A stretch of DNA of 64,000 bases from Dasypus novemcinctus (lineage: Eukaryota; Chordata; Mammalia; Cingulata; Dasypodidae): the NCBI RefSeq assembly GCF_030445035.2, contig NC_080680.1, forward strand, positions 112,184,228-112,248,227, in the 5' to 3' direction. The position numbers and the translations under genes were made by a program. The notes below the pieces were generated by a model. It saw only the letters and a list, made by a program, of their open reading frames with translations, made no database searches and had not been told where the DNA came from. Every line of letters begins with the position of its first letter. The first letter of the stretch is position 1. This document shows positions 54,970 through 64,000 of this stretch, in pieces.

Positions 54970-55120
54970 GTCCAAGTAGGCAGTGATGGGCTTTAATTGC
55001 CATTTTTTTGTACAAGAAGCTAAGGCTTTCCGAGATTCCATGATTTGCCACTTGTTATGGAGTAAGCAGAGGGCCAGGACACAAACTACGGCCTTTGGAA
55101 TCCAAGTTTGGTGCTGGTTC
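54970..55120 (-). mobile_element. MIR SINE fragment, reversed
   Basis: 'gtacaagaagctaaggcttt', 'gagtaagcagagggccagga' and 'cacaaactacggcctttgg' are reversed MIR motifs. Confidence 0.55.
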
Positions 55121-55235
55121 TCTTTGCCATCTCCCTGAGTGCCACAGTCAGGTGGTTTGCCCAGTTGTATTCCTAGTGCGGTTCTGGCAGTGAGAAGCAA
55201 TCAGCAAACCATAGATGAGTGCCCGAATACCTCTC

Positions 55236-55402
55236 CTGGGCCAGCAGCAGAAGCATCCTCTCAAAACTGTTAGAAATGGAAATTCTCAGGCCCCACCCCA
55301 GACCTTCTGAGTCAGAAACTGGGCCTGGGGCTCAGCGATCTGTTTTAACAAGCTCCCCAGGTGATTCCCATGTATTCCCACACTTGGGAACTGCTGGTCT
55401 AG
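55236..55402 (-). mobile_element. MER5A-type hAT element, reversed
   Basis: 'gttagaaatggaaattctca', 'ggccccaccccagaccttct', 'gagtcagaaactgggcctgg', 'aacaagctccccaggtgatt', 'cacacttgggaactgctgg' follow the MER5A consensus in reverse. Confidence 0.85.
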
Positions 55403-55889
55403 GTTACCATGAGGCATACTTCCTGCTGTTCTTCATTCAGTCTGGCCTTGGTACCATGTGGCAGGAAAACAAGAGCACACTGACACCCCTTTCAGTGATG
55501 ATCTCTCTTTCAGCTAAATGACAGCAAGCAAGGTCAGGTCACCAAAGTGTTGCAACTGCATGCGCTATACCTTAAATTTAAGGTAATGATACTGTGTCTT
55601 TCAATATAGGATCAAAGACTAGAAATGCCTTCTTATGTTACCTTGGATTTTTCCCAGTGAGCATTTCAATAGGGATGGAGGCCATGGTGTGCTTTTCTCA
55701 CAGATGAAATTAATAAAGAAATGACTTTATCCATTTAAGCCTCATCATTCTATGCAGTGTCTGGGACTGGCTGGAGATGGAGTGGTGTTATCTCAGAGAA
55801 CACAAACCCCATATACTTATGAGATGATATGGGTAATGACGGAACTACGCACGAGCTACCAAGCAGTAAGGAGAAGGACACTGCCTCTG
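55403..55889. other. No feature recognised
   Basis: Unique sequence. No gene or repeat motif. Confidence 0.35.
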
Positions 55890-55906
55890 TGTGTGTGTGT
55901 GTGTTT
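55890..55906. repeat. (TG)n microsatellite
   Basis: About eight TG units. Confidence 0.85.
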
Positions 55907-55929
55907 TGTGCAGGGCAGGGTGGGCTCAT

Positions 55930-56190
55930 GGAGAGGTGGACAGGATTTCACAAAGGCCGACGTTCTAGAGGTGGGTTTTAAGATCGAGGAGTCTAGCAGG
56001 TGGACAAGGAAGAGAAGAACCCTGCAGGCAGTTGAACAGAGCATGCAAATCTAAGGAGGCCTTAAAGTGTGTGGTGTGTGTAGGGACCGGTGGATGGCTT
56101 GGTCTTGAGAGTGTCCGGAGTGTTTAGAAGTAGCAGACAGTGAGGCCTGAGAAGGAGCCAAGAGGCAGCTCAGGCCTCTGAATGGCCTCC
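55930..56190 (+). mobile_element. Old dispersed repeat, family unassigned
   Basis: 'gaggtgggttttaagatcga', 'agtctagcaggtggacaagg' and 'gttgaacagagcatgcaaat' resemble the repeat at 34115. Confidence 0.45.
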
Positions 56191-56338
56191 TAAGGAGTTC
56201 GCTCCTGATCCCGTTGGCTAGTGTTTCCCAAAGTGCATACAACATTGAGCACTGGGTTCAGGGGATTGCATTTAGGTGATCTTTGAAAAAAAAAATAGAA
56301 AAAAAAAAAGGATTTCTCTAGTGCAGTAAATGAGAAAA

Positions 56339-56755
56339 AAATTTTTAAAAAGATTTATTTATTTATTTATTTTTCTCCCCTTCCCCCCACCCCAGTTGTC
56401 TGTTCTCTGTGTGTTTTTGCTGTGTCTTCTTTGTCAGCTTCTGTTGTTGTCAGCAGCACGGGAATCTGTGTTTCTTTTGTTACGTCATCTTACTGTGTCA
56501 GCTCTCTGTGTGTGCGGCACCATTCCTGGGCAGGCTGCACTTTCTTTTGCGCTGGGCAGCTTTCCTTACGGGGCGCACTCCTTGCGTGTGGGGCTCCCCT
56601 ACACGGGGGACACCCCTGCGTGGCAGGGCACTCCTTGTGCACATCAGCACTGCACATGGGCCAGCTCCACACGGGTCAAGGAGGCCCAGGGTTTGAACTG
56701 CGGACCTCCCATGTGGTAGACAGACGCCCTAACCATTGGGCCAAGTCCGCCGCCC
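56339..56755 (-). mobile_element. DAS SINE, full length, minus strand
   Basis: 417 bp with (TTTA)n tail and undeleted body. The target duplication is aatgagaaaa (56329-56338 and 56756-56765). The head end reads 'gggccaagtccgccgccc' in plus view. Confidence 0.93.
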
Positions 56756-56959
56756 AATGAGAAAATTTTATTAGGGTTTCTTCTACAAAAACTTCCCAAG
56801 CTTTTAGTATGCAAACGTCATTGACAATACACAAGATGGGATTCAAAAGGCTTGGTAAACTTTCCGATGAGCATCTTCAACATCCGAAGTTCCTCAAGAA
56901 TAGGCATTGGCAATGCCACTGTACACAAGAGGAGAGGATTATTTAGACTTGTCTGTCTT

Positions 56960-57355
56960 AGGGTAAAATCCAAGACCTTAACATGGCCTCCATGGCCCTA
57001 CAAAATCCAGCCCTGCCAGCCTTTCTGACCTTGTCTCCCGTCATCTTCTTCTGGAACACAGACCAAAGAATTTGTTAACATATTTCTATGGCTGCTCTCA
57101 GACTCTACCAGCTGAGTTGAGTAGTTGCAACAGAGACCCTATGGTCTGAAAAGCCTAAAATATTTACTCTTTGGCCCTTTACAGTAGAAGTTTGCCCACC
57201 CTGCTTTATATTTTCGGTGTTTATTTCTTTGTCTGTCCCTCTAAGAATTTCTAGATGGAAGGGCTTATGTTTTATTATTTTTGACCAGTTCATCTTTGTG
57301 TCTCTAGTACCTAGCACAGTGCTTGGCATATAGAAGGCACTCAATGAATGTGTGA
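56960..57355 (+). mobile_element. L2 LINE 3' end, split by a hAT fragment
   Basis: First block 56960-57065: 'ggtaaaatccaagaccttaa', 'catggcctccatggccctac'. Second block 57212-57355: 'gtgtctctagtacctagcac', 'gtgcttggcatatagaagg', 'gcactcaatgaatgtg'. Confidence 0.8.
57110..57208 (-). mobile_element. hAT fragment, same family as 25160
   Basis: 'gagtagttgcaacagagacc', 'agcctaaaatatttactctt', 'ggccctttacagtagaagtt', 'tgcccaccctg'. Only the right half is present. Confidence 0.7.
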
Positions 57356-57387
57356 TGAAAAAAAATCAATGAAACTTTGATAGTAAT

Positions 57388-57500
57388 CATAATGACTGAC
57401 CTTTGTACAAGGCTTTGCAGTTTCACACATACTGAACCATATTATGTAATCTTCCTTTTTTCACATTATGTAATCTTCATTCCAACTCTGTGATGGGCAA
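57388..57500 (-). mobile_element. MIR SINE fragment, reversed
   Basis: 'aaggctttgcagtttcacac' with 'ccaactctgtgatgggca'. Worn reversed MIR, with a short direct repeat of 'attatgtaatctt'. Confidence 0.45.
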
Positions 57501-58160
57501 TCAGCATTCCTGTTTACATATGGTCAATCGTGATTATGTGCAAACTCCATGTTTGTGAATTTACCTACTCACTAAAATTCACTTTGTAACCTCAGAATCA
57601 GTACTTGCAGCACTTTTGTGGTACTTTGTGGACATGTGCTAAGAGATAAAAAGTTTGAGTTGCCACAGGCACATGTTTCCAGCTGAGATTGAACTAGGTG
57701 ATGTTTTGCCTTCTTGTTTCAGCTCTTATACTGTGAACAAGTGTGCTCTTTGTGGCATATTTAATGCCATGCTTTTCACACTTTTGTGCTTTTTGTTGGT
57801 GATTTCACTGTTTAAAATGGCTCCCAAGTGTAGTGCTGAAGTGCTATCTAGTATTCCTAAGTGCAAAAAGGCTGTGATGTGCCTTATGGAGAAACACATG
57901 TGTTAGATAAGCCTCATTCAGCATGAGTTATAGTGCTGTTGGCTGTGAGTTCAATGTTAATGAGTCAATAATATATATTAAATAAGGCGAGTTTAAATAG
58001 AAACACATAGAAAAAGGTTATATATTGATCAGTTGTCAAAAATGTGACCAGAGGCTCACAGATCTTGACCCTGTATTTTCCACAGGAACAATGGTTCAGT
58101 ATTCGCTAATTCAGTGTCTGTGAAAACTTTCTAGAACATTACTGTGAATAATGAGAACTG
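57501..58160 (+). mobile_element. Tigger-type (Tc1/mariner) DNA transposon relic
   Basis: The plus-strand frame ending at 57906 contains MAPKCSAEVLSSIPKCKKAV from about 57817. This is the start of the Tigger transposase N-terminal helix-turn-helix region (consensus MAPKR...KKKRKV...EKI.VLD). It breaks at 'MEKHMC*' by frameshift. Later DNA keeps the order 'ggcatgagttat'-like, 'gctgtgagttcaatgttaat', 'ggttcagtattcgctaattc', and the terminal 'aataatgagaactgg'. The DDE catalytic domain is absent, so this is a short internally deleted copy. The left end is approximate. Confidence 0.8.
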
Positions 58161-58167
58161 GCTGTTT

Positions 58168-58270
58168 GAGGAAGCAGAGGCTCTGAGAAGCCAAGTGATT
58201 TTTTCAATGTAACACAGCTGAGGTGGGGATAAAGATTAGGTTTCTGGGGTCAAGTCCCATTGCCCTTGGC
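58168..58270 (-). mobile_element. MIR SINE fragment, reversed
   Basis: 'ggaagcagaggctctgagaa', 'gccaagtgattttttcaatg', 'gtaacacagctgaggtggg'. Confidence 0.65.
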
Positions 58271-59229
58271 CATCTCCATTGCTTTCACTACCAGACCTCT
58301 ATTGGAATTTCACTGTGACTCACCTGCCCTTTGGCTGCTTCCCCATGTGGGACACTCTTTCTGTGGTTCCTCCTGTCTCCAAGCTGCTTTCCTAGTCTCT
58401 TGCCTCCTTCTCCCCACTCATTCTTGGCTTAATGGCTGAAGTCGCTTATTTCCCAGGAAGCCAGCAAATAGTGGTGTGTGGTCCTCTATAGTGTGACTGA
58501 GAGGGGGTCCAGCAGAAGAGAGCCTTCCTCCAGGCCCTTTACCACTGGGATGCACAGACCCTTCTGCCAACAGGGCTCCATGCTCAGGAGGTTGGGGCAC
58601 CTGCAGATCGACCTGCCCAGGGATGCCTTCTCATCTCTCACCTGGGACTCTCTGAGCTGATTGACAGGCATTGTTTGCAGGAAAAGTATTACACTGAGGA
58701 CCCCTGAGAGAAAACGAAGTCATTGCTTGTCTGAGAGTGATTTATTCTTTCATTAGTAACATATTTGCTATCTTTTCAAGTGATAAGTTAGGTTCTTACG
58801 GCAAATGCTTTTGTTCCTAACCTGGTTCAAAGGAGAGGCCTACACATCACTAATAGCTTTTTTTTTTTTTTCCTTGGTGTGCATGTTTGGTCAACTGACC
58901 AACCCCTCAAACTCATCACTATCCAAAAAAATGTTTGAACTTTATTCTTGGGCTGTCTAGTTGTCATACGATATGAGACAAGCCTTTAGAAGGGGCTGCT
59001 TTATAGCTAGCAATTTGGCTTTTGAAGGTGGTACAATATGCAAAAGAAATTATGTGAGGAAAAAAAGCTAACACCTTCTCCACCAAAATTGCTACATGAG
59101 GTCCAGATCTGCGTCTCGTGAAATGAAATCTGAGATCATAAACATGGTCCGCACATCTGGACTCTTGCCTGTGGCAGATCCTCTAACGCTTGAGATGTTA
59201 TAGTGAAGCAAGGAAAAGAACATTTTCCT
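58271..59229. other. No gene seen; T-tract
   Basis: T-tract at 58859-58872. The short antisense pair of frames around 58418-58671 has no domain. Confidence 0.35.
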
Positions 59230-59385
59230 TGTGTTTAGCCTTTTCACACTTTACCCCATTACCACAGCCTCATGAGTGGAGGTGATTATTATCATCAGTT
59301 TACACGGTAAATAACTTGAACAAAGCTAAGATTCAAACTCCGCTTTCCTGCCCCAGAATCTCATCATTCTCTGGCTGCATCTTGC
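59230..59385 (-). mobile_element. MIR SINE, reversed
   Basis: 'gattattatcatcagtttac', 'acttgaacaaagctaagatt' and 'caaactccgctttcctgccc' fit a reversed MIR. Confidence 0.65.
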
Positions 59386-60454
59386 TACCATTCCAAGCCA
59401 AGGATATCAAAGAATTCACCGAGAACATGTAGTTTCACTTGGGGCATAGGAAAGGATTCTGGTTCCTCAGTCATGAGAAGAGCCATTTGTCCTGTGTGGG
59501 TGGACTGGCAGCGAGGTCGGAACTGAGGGCTGGATGCTGACTTTTAGAACACTGATTTGTGTCCAGTGGACGGCTCGAAGATGAATGGTGACCGATTGGC
59601 TATTTATAACGGTCAGTGATTCAGGTTGCCACCCTTAGGTCTCCTCTGATAGCCTTTCTTACTTCTGGGCTGGAAGATGAAGGACCAGGAGTTGGTTTTT
59701 TTTTTTTTTTTTTTTTAATGTCCTGTTATTTAGTTAAGATGAGCCATCTTTCAAATGATTTACTTAATTTGTGTTGTTTTAAGCTTCCATAAAATGATGG
59801 TTTCTCCTAATCTTCCCATTTCTGCCCACACCTCCATCTGCCTCCTCCTCCGGATGCCCTTCCTCCTTGAGCTCAGTAAAGTGTGCTACCCTTCCCACTG
59901 CTGGCCGCGGATGCTCGGGGACCCTTGTGGTCCTGAGCACTGCTCTCCACCTCTTGGTGATTCTGCAGCTTCCTGGGCCCCTGTGGCTGGATGGGGCATG
60001 TGACGAGTTCTGACTCAGTGGACTGGAGGTTGGAGTGAGGTGTGTCACTTCCATCCCAGGGCATTAAATTGTTGGTACAAGAGACTTGAGGAGCTTTTTC
60101 TATTCTCTAGCATGAGTGCCAATGTAACATTTAGTGTTTGAAGGCACTGGGACTCTAATGGGTTTCTTTTCTTTCCAACAAAATATAATTTAGATTATTC
60201 TGACAGATACAGTAACTGTTTACTGAATGGATCTGGACACTGTGTTATAACTGCTAATGGAGTCTTCTTAGGTCTTATTCATAAGTATAATCATGCTCTC
60301 TTTGACCTGCTAACTCCTAGGGCCTTGTTTTGTCCTTGTATAATACTTTTCCTGCTCCTTTTTTTTTTTCTTCCAGCAAATTAATCTTCTTATGTGATTT
60401 TAACTACTACCTATATTTATGGCAAAACATCATTGTTCAGGTAAATTAATTTGA
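59386..60454. other. No gene seen; long T-tract
   Basis: A T21 tract lies at 59696-59716 with no recognisable SINE or retrocopy beside it. 59800-60060 is pyrimidine-rich; an L2 origin is possible but not shown. Confidence 0.35.
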
Positions 60455-60645
60455 AGTCAGATAAGCCTGGGTTCCAGATCTGACTCTACTCTACAGGGAC
60501 CTTGTGTAGATTGCTTAGAAGTGTCAGTTTTCTCATGTGTACAGCTGGCCTGCTATTGTGCCTGTGTCATCAGATCACCAGTGAGAATCAAATGAGATCA
60601 ATGAGAGCAACTTCTGTAAACCATCAAGAATCATGGGAGCAAGTG
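60455..60645 (+). mobile_element. MIR SINE
   Basis: 'aagcctgggttccagatctg', 'gaccttgtgtagattgctta', 'cagttttctcatgtgtacag', 'gagaatcaaatgagatcaat'. Confidence 0.75.
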
Positions 60646-61137
60646 TTTTAGAGAAACTCTGAACCCTCCTCCTAGCAGTGTACTGCCATGAACTTCTTCA
60701 TGTTCAGGATCCACTTTGCGTGGCCTTGTCCTCTAAGATGATCTGCCTCTCCATGTGCTCAACCACTTTGTTGTGGCTGTGTTTGCATCACTGATGCCTT
60801 GTCCCTAAGGTTCGCCCCACCTTCTCGATCTGTGGCTGGCCGCATCTTTATTTCCCTATCACTTCTTCCTGATGATTCACCTTCAGTTGGTTTCCTCAGC
60901 CTCACCTCCTTCAACCTGGTTGCCATCCCCAGGCCCTGCCCTAATGATCTTATTTCGCAATTATGACAGCAGAATCCAGATGTACACCTCCCTCTCTCCA
61001 AGTTCTCCTTTGACCTCTAGCCCACTCTCAGCAGTAAAAACAAATTTTCCTTAATTTCACTTAGCTTGCATCAGCCCTCTCCTTAGAATTAAATACTTGC
61101 TCCCAGTTGCTTCTGTAAAATAAAGACGCACTTGTGC
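60646..61137. other. No feature recognised
   Basis: Pyrimidine-rich unique sequence, possibly a worn L2. No gene. Confidence 0.35.
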
Positions 61138-61850
61138 ACACACATAATTTTTGCGGTTATTACAAAAGTAATTCATGCTTGATGTCCCAAATTAGCAAAA
61201 TACAGAAAAGCAAATAGAAAAATAAACAGATCATCTATTAGCCCATCACTTTAAGATAATCATTTTAAACATTTCCCTTTTTTCCATGCCTCTGTATTTT
61301 ATAAAAATGTTATCCAACAGCCATACTTTCATGCCTTGTTTTTACCCTTAGTAACATATTCTGAGCATTTTTCATGTCAATAAGTACCCTATTCAATGAG
61401 TCAATGGCTTCAATTTGGTTTATTGAATAGATTTACCAAAATAGACTTAGTTAATTCCCTACTATAGAACATTGATTGTTTTCTGTTATAAATAACACTC
61501 TGAAATATATTCCTATCCCATGTGTGTTTATCATTTTTGTAGTGTGTGTAATGAATCTGTAGAGATGGAATTGCTTGAAGAGTACCTAAATTTTAAGACT
61601 TTTCATATGTATTACCTTTCATAAGGTGTGTACCAATTTGCATTCCCAGCAGTAGACAAGAGTGTCAATTTCCCATCCCTTCACTGAGTTACATAGGCTT
61701 TGCTACATCTATTGGCAACATCCCCTATCATGAACTTTTAATTTGAGTGGTTTTGATTACCAGTCAGGTTAAACATTTGTTCATATATTTATTGACTATA
61801 TTTCTTCTTTTTGAAAGCTACTCCTTATAGCTCCCTCATTTTGATAATGT
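61138..61850 (+). mobile_element. Old L1 3' UTR, plus strand
   Basis: 'cattacaaaagtaattcatg'-type opening, 'tgagcatttttcatgtcaat', 'acattgattgttttctgtta', 'gataccaatttgcattccc'-type and 'cagttaaacatttgttcata'-type motifs follow L1M 3' UTR order. It meets the minus-strand L1 at about 61850, so two L1 pieces lie head-on. Confidence 0.65.
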
Positions 61851-61899
61851 GGGGCTAATCTTTTTCTTAATGCATTATCAAATCACTGTAATGCTTTAT

Positions 61900-63372
61900 T
61901 TAAGTTTTCTAGTTTGTCATTTGCTTTTTCAATTAAGAGGTTTTTTATTTTCAGATATTTCAGTGTATCAATATTTTCCTTTAAATTTTCTGACTTTGCT
62001 CAGACTTTGTTCTGACTTGTTATATTTAAGAACTGCCCTGTATTTTTTTTTATTACTTTCATGGTTTCTTTAAAAACATTAACTCTTGAATACAACTGTA
62101 ATTCATTTTTGTCTATGATGTAATGCAAAAGTACAACTTAATTTACTTTCACACAGTTAATCCATTAATGCAAGACAATTTCCCATGGAAAGTAAGTGTT
62201 TTGTAATTTAATGTATTTTTAGATAATTTTACTTGGGACTGTTTCTGAGATTTTTATTCTACTTCTTTGATCTTTGTTTTCTGATATCTGCACAGCAATA
62301 TTTTATTTATTATAGATTTATCCTACATTTTAAAATCTGGTAGAATAAGTTTATCCACATGATTCTTCATTATCAATATTTTCTTGACAGTTTTCATGCA
62401 TTTATTTTTCAGGTTCAATTTAAGAATAATTTTCTCAAGTTCCAAGAATACCATTATAATTTTGATTGAAAGAATTGTCTGTAAATTAATAGGAAGCATT
62501 AGTATCTTTACAAAGTCTGAGTTCCCCTCCAGGAACATGGAATTTCTCTCCATTTATCCAGATCTTCATTTATGTCTGAATGTAAAATTCTGGTGTTTAA
62601 TGAATACTGCTCATTAAGTTTTTTAGTATGTACTTATATTTTTTTTGGTTACTTCTTTTGAATGGGATCTTCTTTTATCCTGTTTTCTAATTGATCATTG
62701 CTGATCCCATTCAACTATTTTTAGTAGGTCTAATACAAATTCTCTTGGATTTTTCTAGGAGGAAAATCTTAGCATCTGAAGATAATTATAATATGATTTC
62801 CTCCTTTCAACTCTTTCTACCTCTTATTTATTTTTCCTGTCTTATTGCATTGATTAAAATTTTTAAAGCAAGTTTGAAAAATAGGTGTGAGTGTTAGCAG
62901 GTCTGTTTCAGCCCTAGTGTTTCCCAGTTAAGTAAATTATTGGCTGTTACTTTCAGGTAGTTACCCTTCTTTCTTATATTAAAGAAGTAGCTTTATTTTA
63001 TTTTAATTTTAATTTTATCTTATTTTATTATCTTGAATGACTTGCATTTTATCAGATGCCTGTTTGGCATCTTTTGCAGTGATCGTATGGTTTTTCTCCT
63101 TTGACCTATTGATGCGATGAATTATATTAGTAGATTTCCTTATATTAAACTATCCTACATTCCTGGAATAAACTATTCAGTCATTCTGTATTAGTCTTCA
63201 AATACACGGCTGGATTTGATTTGCCAATATTTTATTTAGGTTTTTTGCTTCTACATTTGCAAGTTTGGCCTATGGAGGTTTTTTTTTTTTTTTTTTTAAG
63301 AGTAGTATCTGTGCCAGGTTTTGACTTCAGAATTTTTCTGGCTTTCAAAAATAAAATGGGATGGTTTTCATC
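61900..63372 (-). mobile_element. Old L1 ORF2 segment, minus strand
   Basis: Reads right to left through L1 ORF2. At 63060-63280 the plus view shows antisense reverse-transcriptase text (gtgatcgtatggtttttctc, cattcctggaataaac). At 62323-62553 the minus translation aligns with the ORF2 C-terminal region, keeping FLELEKIILKL and KLILPDFKM at the right distance. Many stops and shifts are present. A T-tract (63280-63298) has expanded inside it. The left end is approximate. Confidence 0.8.
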
Positions 63373-63411
63373 TTGAATCAATTAAGTGACATTCCTACCA
63401 TGGACACAAAA

Positions 63412-63665
63412 GCTCTCAGTGTGGTGCAGTGTAAAGAATACAGGACTGGGAATTAGAAGCCCTAGGTTCAATTCCTGGTTTTGCTCCTAGTATTTTCTCC
63501 ATAAGTAAGAGCAAATTATTTCATCTCTCTAAACTTCAGCAACGTCAACTTTAAAATGGGAGCTATACCCAGTTTCTGTCCTAACTACCTTGTGAGATTG
63601 CTCTGACGATCGATGAGCTAATGAGGATGGAAACACATTGCAGAGCTGGGACGCAGTATTATTGA
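63412..63665 (+). mobile_element. MIR SINE, near full length
   Basis: 'gtgtggtgcagtgtaaagaa', 'tagaagccctaggttcaatt', 'taagagcaaattatttcatc', 'actttaaaatgggagctata', 'accttgtgagattgctctga'. Confidence 0.85.
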
Positions 63666-63754
63666 CTACCCGCTCCATGTGGGTGCCGTGTGCGGCATTT
63701 TACATAAAGAAGCATTACTGAGAATGCTCACTGTACGCCTCACAGTGAGGACAC

Positions 63755-63928
63755 CCCAGAGTCTTGCTGCTCAATGTGGTGCCTGGGCCAGGAACATTGG
63801 CATCAGGCGGGGTGGCAGGGGCAGGTGTTAGAAGTGCAGAATCTCCAGACTCACCCACTGACTTGGAATGTGCATTTTCCCAATTCCTGCAAGATGATTT
63901 GCATCCACACTGAAGTCTGAGAAGCACT
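63755..63928 (-). mobile_element. MER5A-type hAT element, reversed
   Basis: 'ctcaatgtggtgcctgggcc', 'aggaacattggcatcaggcg', 'gttagaagtgcagaatctcc' and terminal 'gaagtctgagaagcactg'. Confidence 0.82.
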
Positions 63929-64000
63929 GATCGCTCCTAAACCATAATGGTGCAGATTGTTCCTCATCAGAATAGAAACACAATGATATCAGTTAGAAAT

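Noticed and set aside
54742..55200. 152-codon minus-strand frame
   Set aside because: It spans MIR and AT-rich sequence and shows no domain or codon pattern of a gene.
58418..58671. Overlapping sense/antisense 60-codon frames
   Set aside because: Mirror frames of about equal length on both strands are expected by chance; no domain seen.
59696..59716. T21 tract as tail of a retrocopy
   Set aside because: No AATAAA or ATTAAA complement at the right distance, no target duplication and no SINE body beside it.

Overview
The window looks like ordinary nuclear DNA of a placental mammal, most likely an armadillo (Xenarthra, genus Dasypus). The main evidence is eleven copies of a tRNA-derived SINE with an A-box/B-box head at one end and a T/A-rich tail at the other. 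I recognise it as the DAS SINE family of armadillos. Mammal-wide relics surround these copies: MIR, L2, old L1, MLT1-type LTRs, and hAT and Tigger DNA transposons. Several LTR-like elements also look xenarthran. The species call rests on memory of the DAS family and was not searched.

I found no intact protein-coding gene, rRNA, tRNA or snRNA gene, and no CRISPR array. Open frames are short and overlap on both strands. The longest (275 codons, 30109-30936) runs through a SINE. The window therefore reads as intergenic or intronic sequence. Coding relics that can be identified are a degraded TRIM-like RING exon (minus strand, 53860-54090), the N-terminal start of a Tigger transposase (57811 onward, plus), and two pieces of L1 ORF2 (16060-16350 plus; 61900-63372 minus).

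Layout. 1-9.6 kb: MLT1 LTRs, L2 with a DAS SINE inside it, L1 3' ends, MIRs, and a quiet stretch at 5.4-7.1 kb with a perfect inverted repeat. 9.6-16.6 kb: xenarthran-type LTRs, three DAS copies, and a nested LTR-in-LTR at 11.86-12.86 kb. 17.15-17.66 kb: a clear CpG island. 19.8-20.15 kb: a solo retroviral LTR. 21-26 kb: MIR/L2-rich, an LTR, and a non-repetitive AT-rich block. 26.5-34 kb: four DAS copies, an MLT1 and a second CpG-rich segment (32.45-33.08 kb) with a full CRE. 34-43 kb: mostly quiet, with hAT copies and an MLT1 split by another insertion. 43.7-48 kb: MLT1, a GC-rich patch with promoter-like and 3'-end-like marks (44.36-44.74 kb), and two DAS copies. 48-64 kb: quiet DNA, L2, the RING relic, Tigger, MIRs and a long L1 tract at the right end.

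Nothing here forms a gene system. The most useful leads are the two CpG-rich segments, the 44.4-44.7 kb patch, the RING relic, a SINE subfamily sharing an internal deletion, the strong strand bias of the SINEs (10 of 11 minus), and several perfect inverted repeats.
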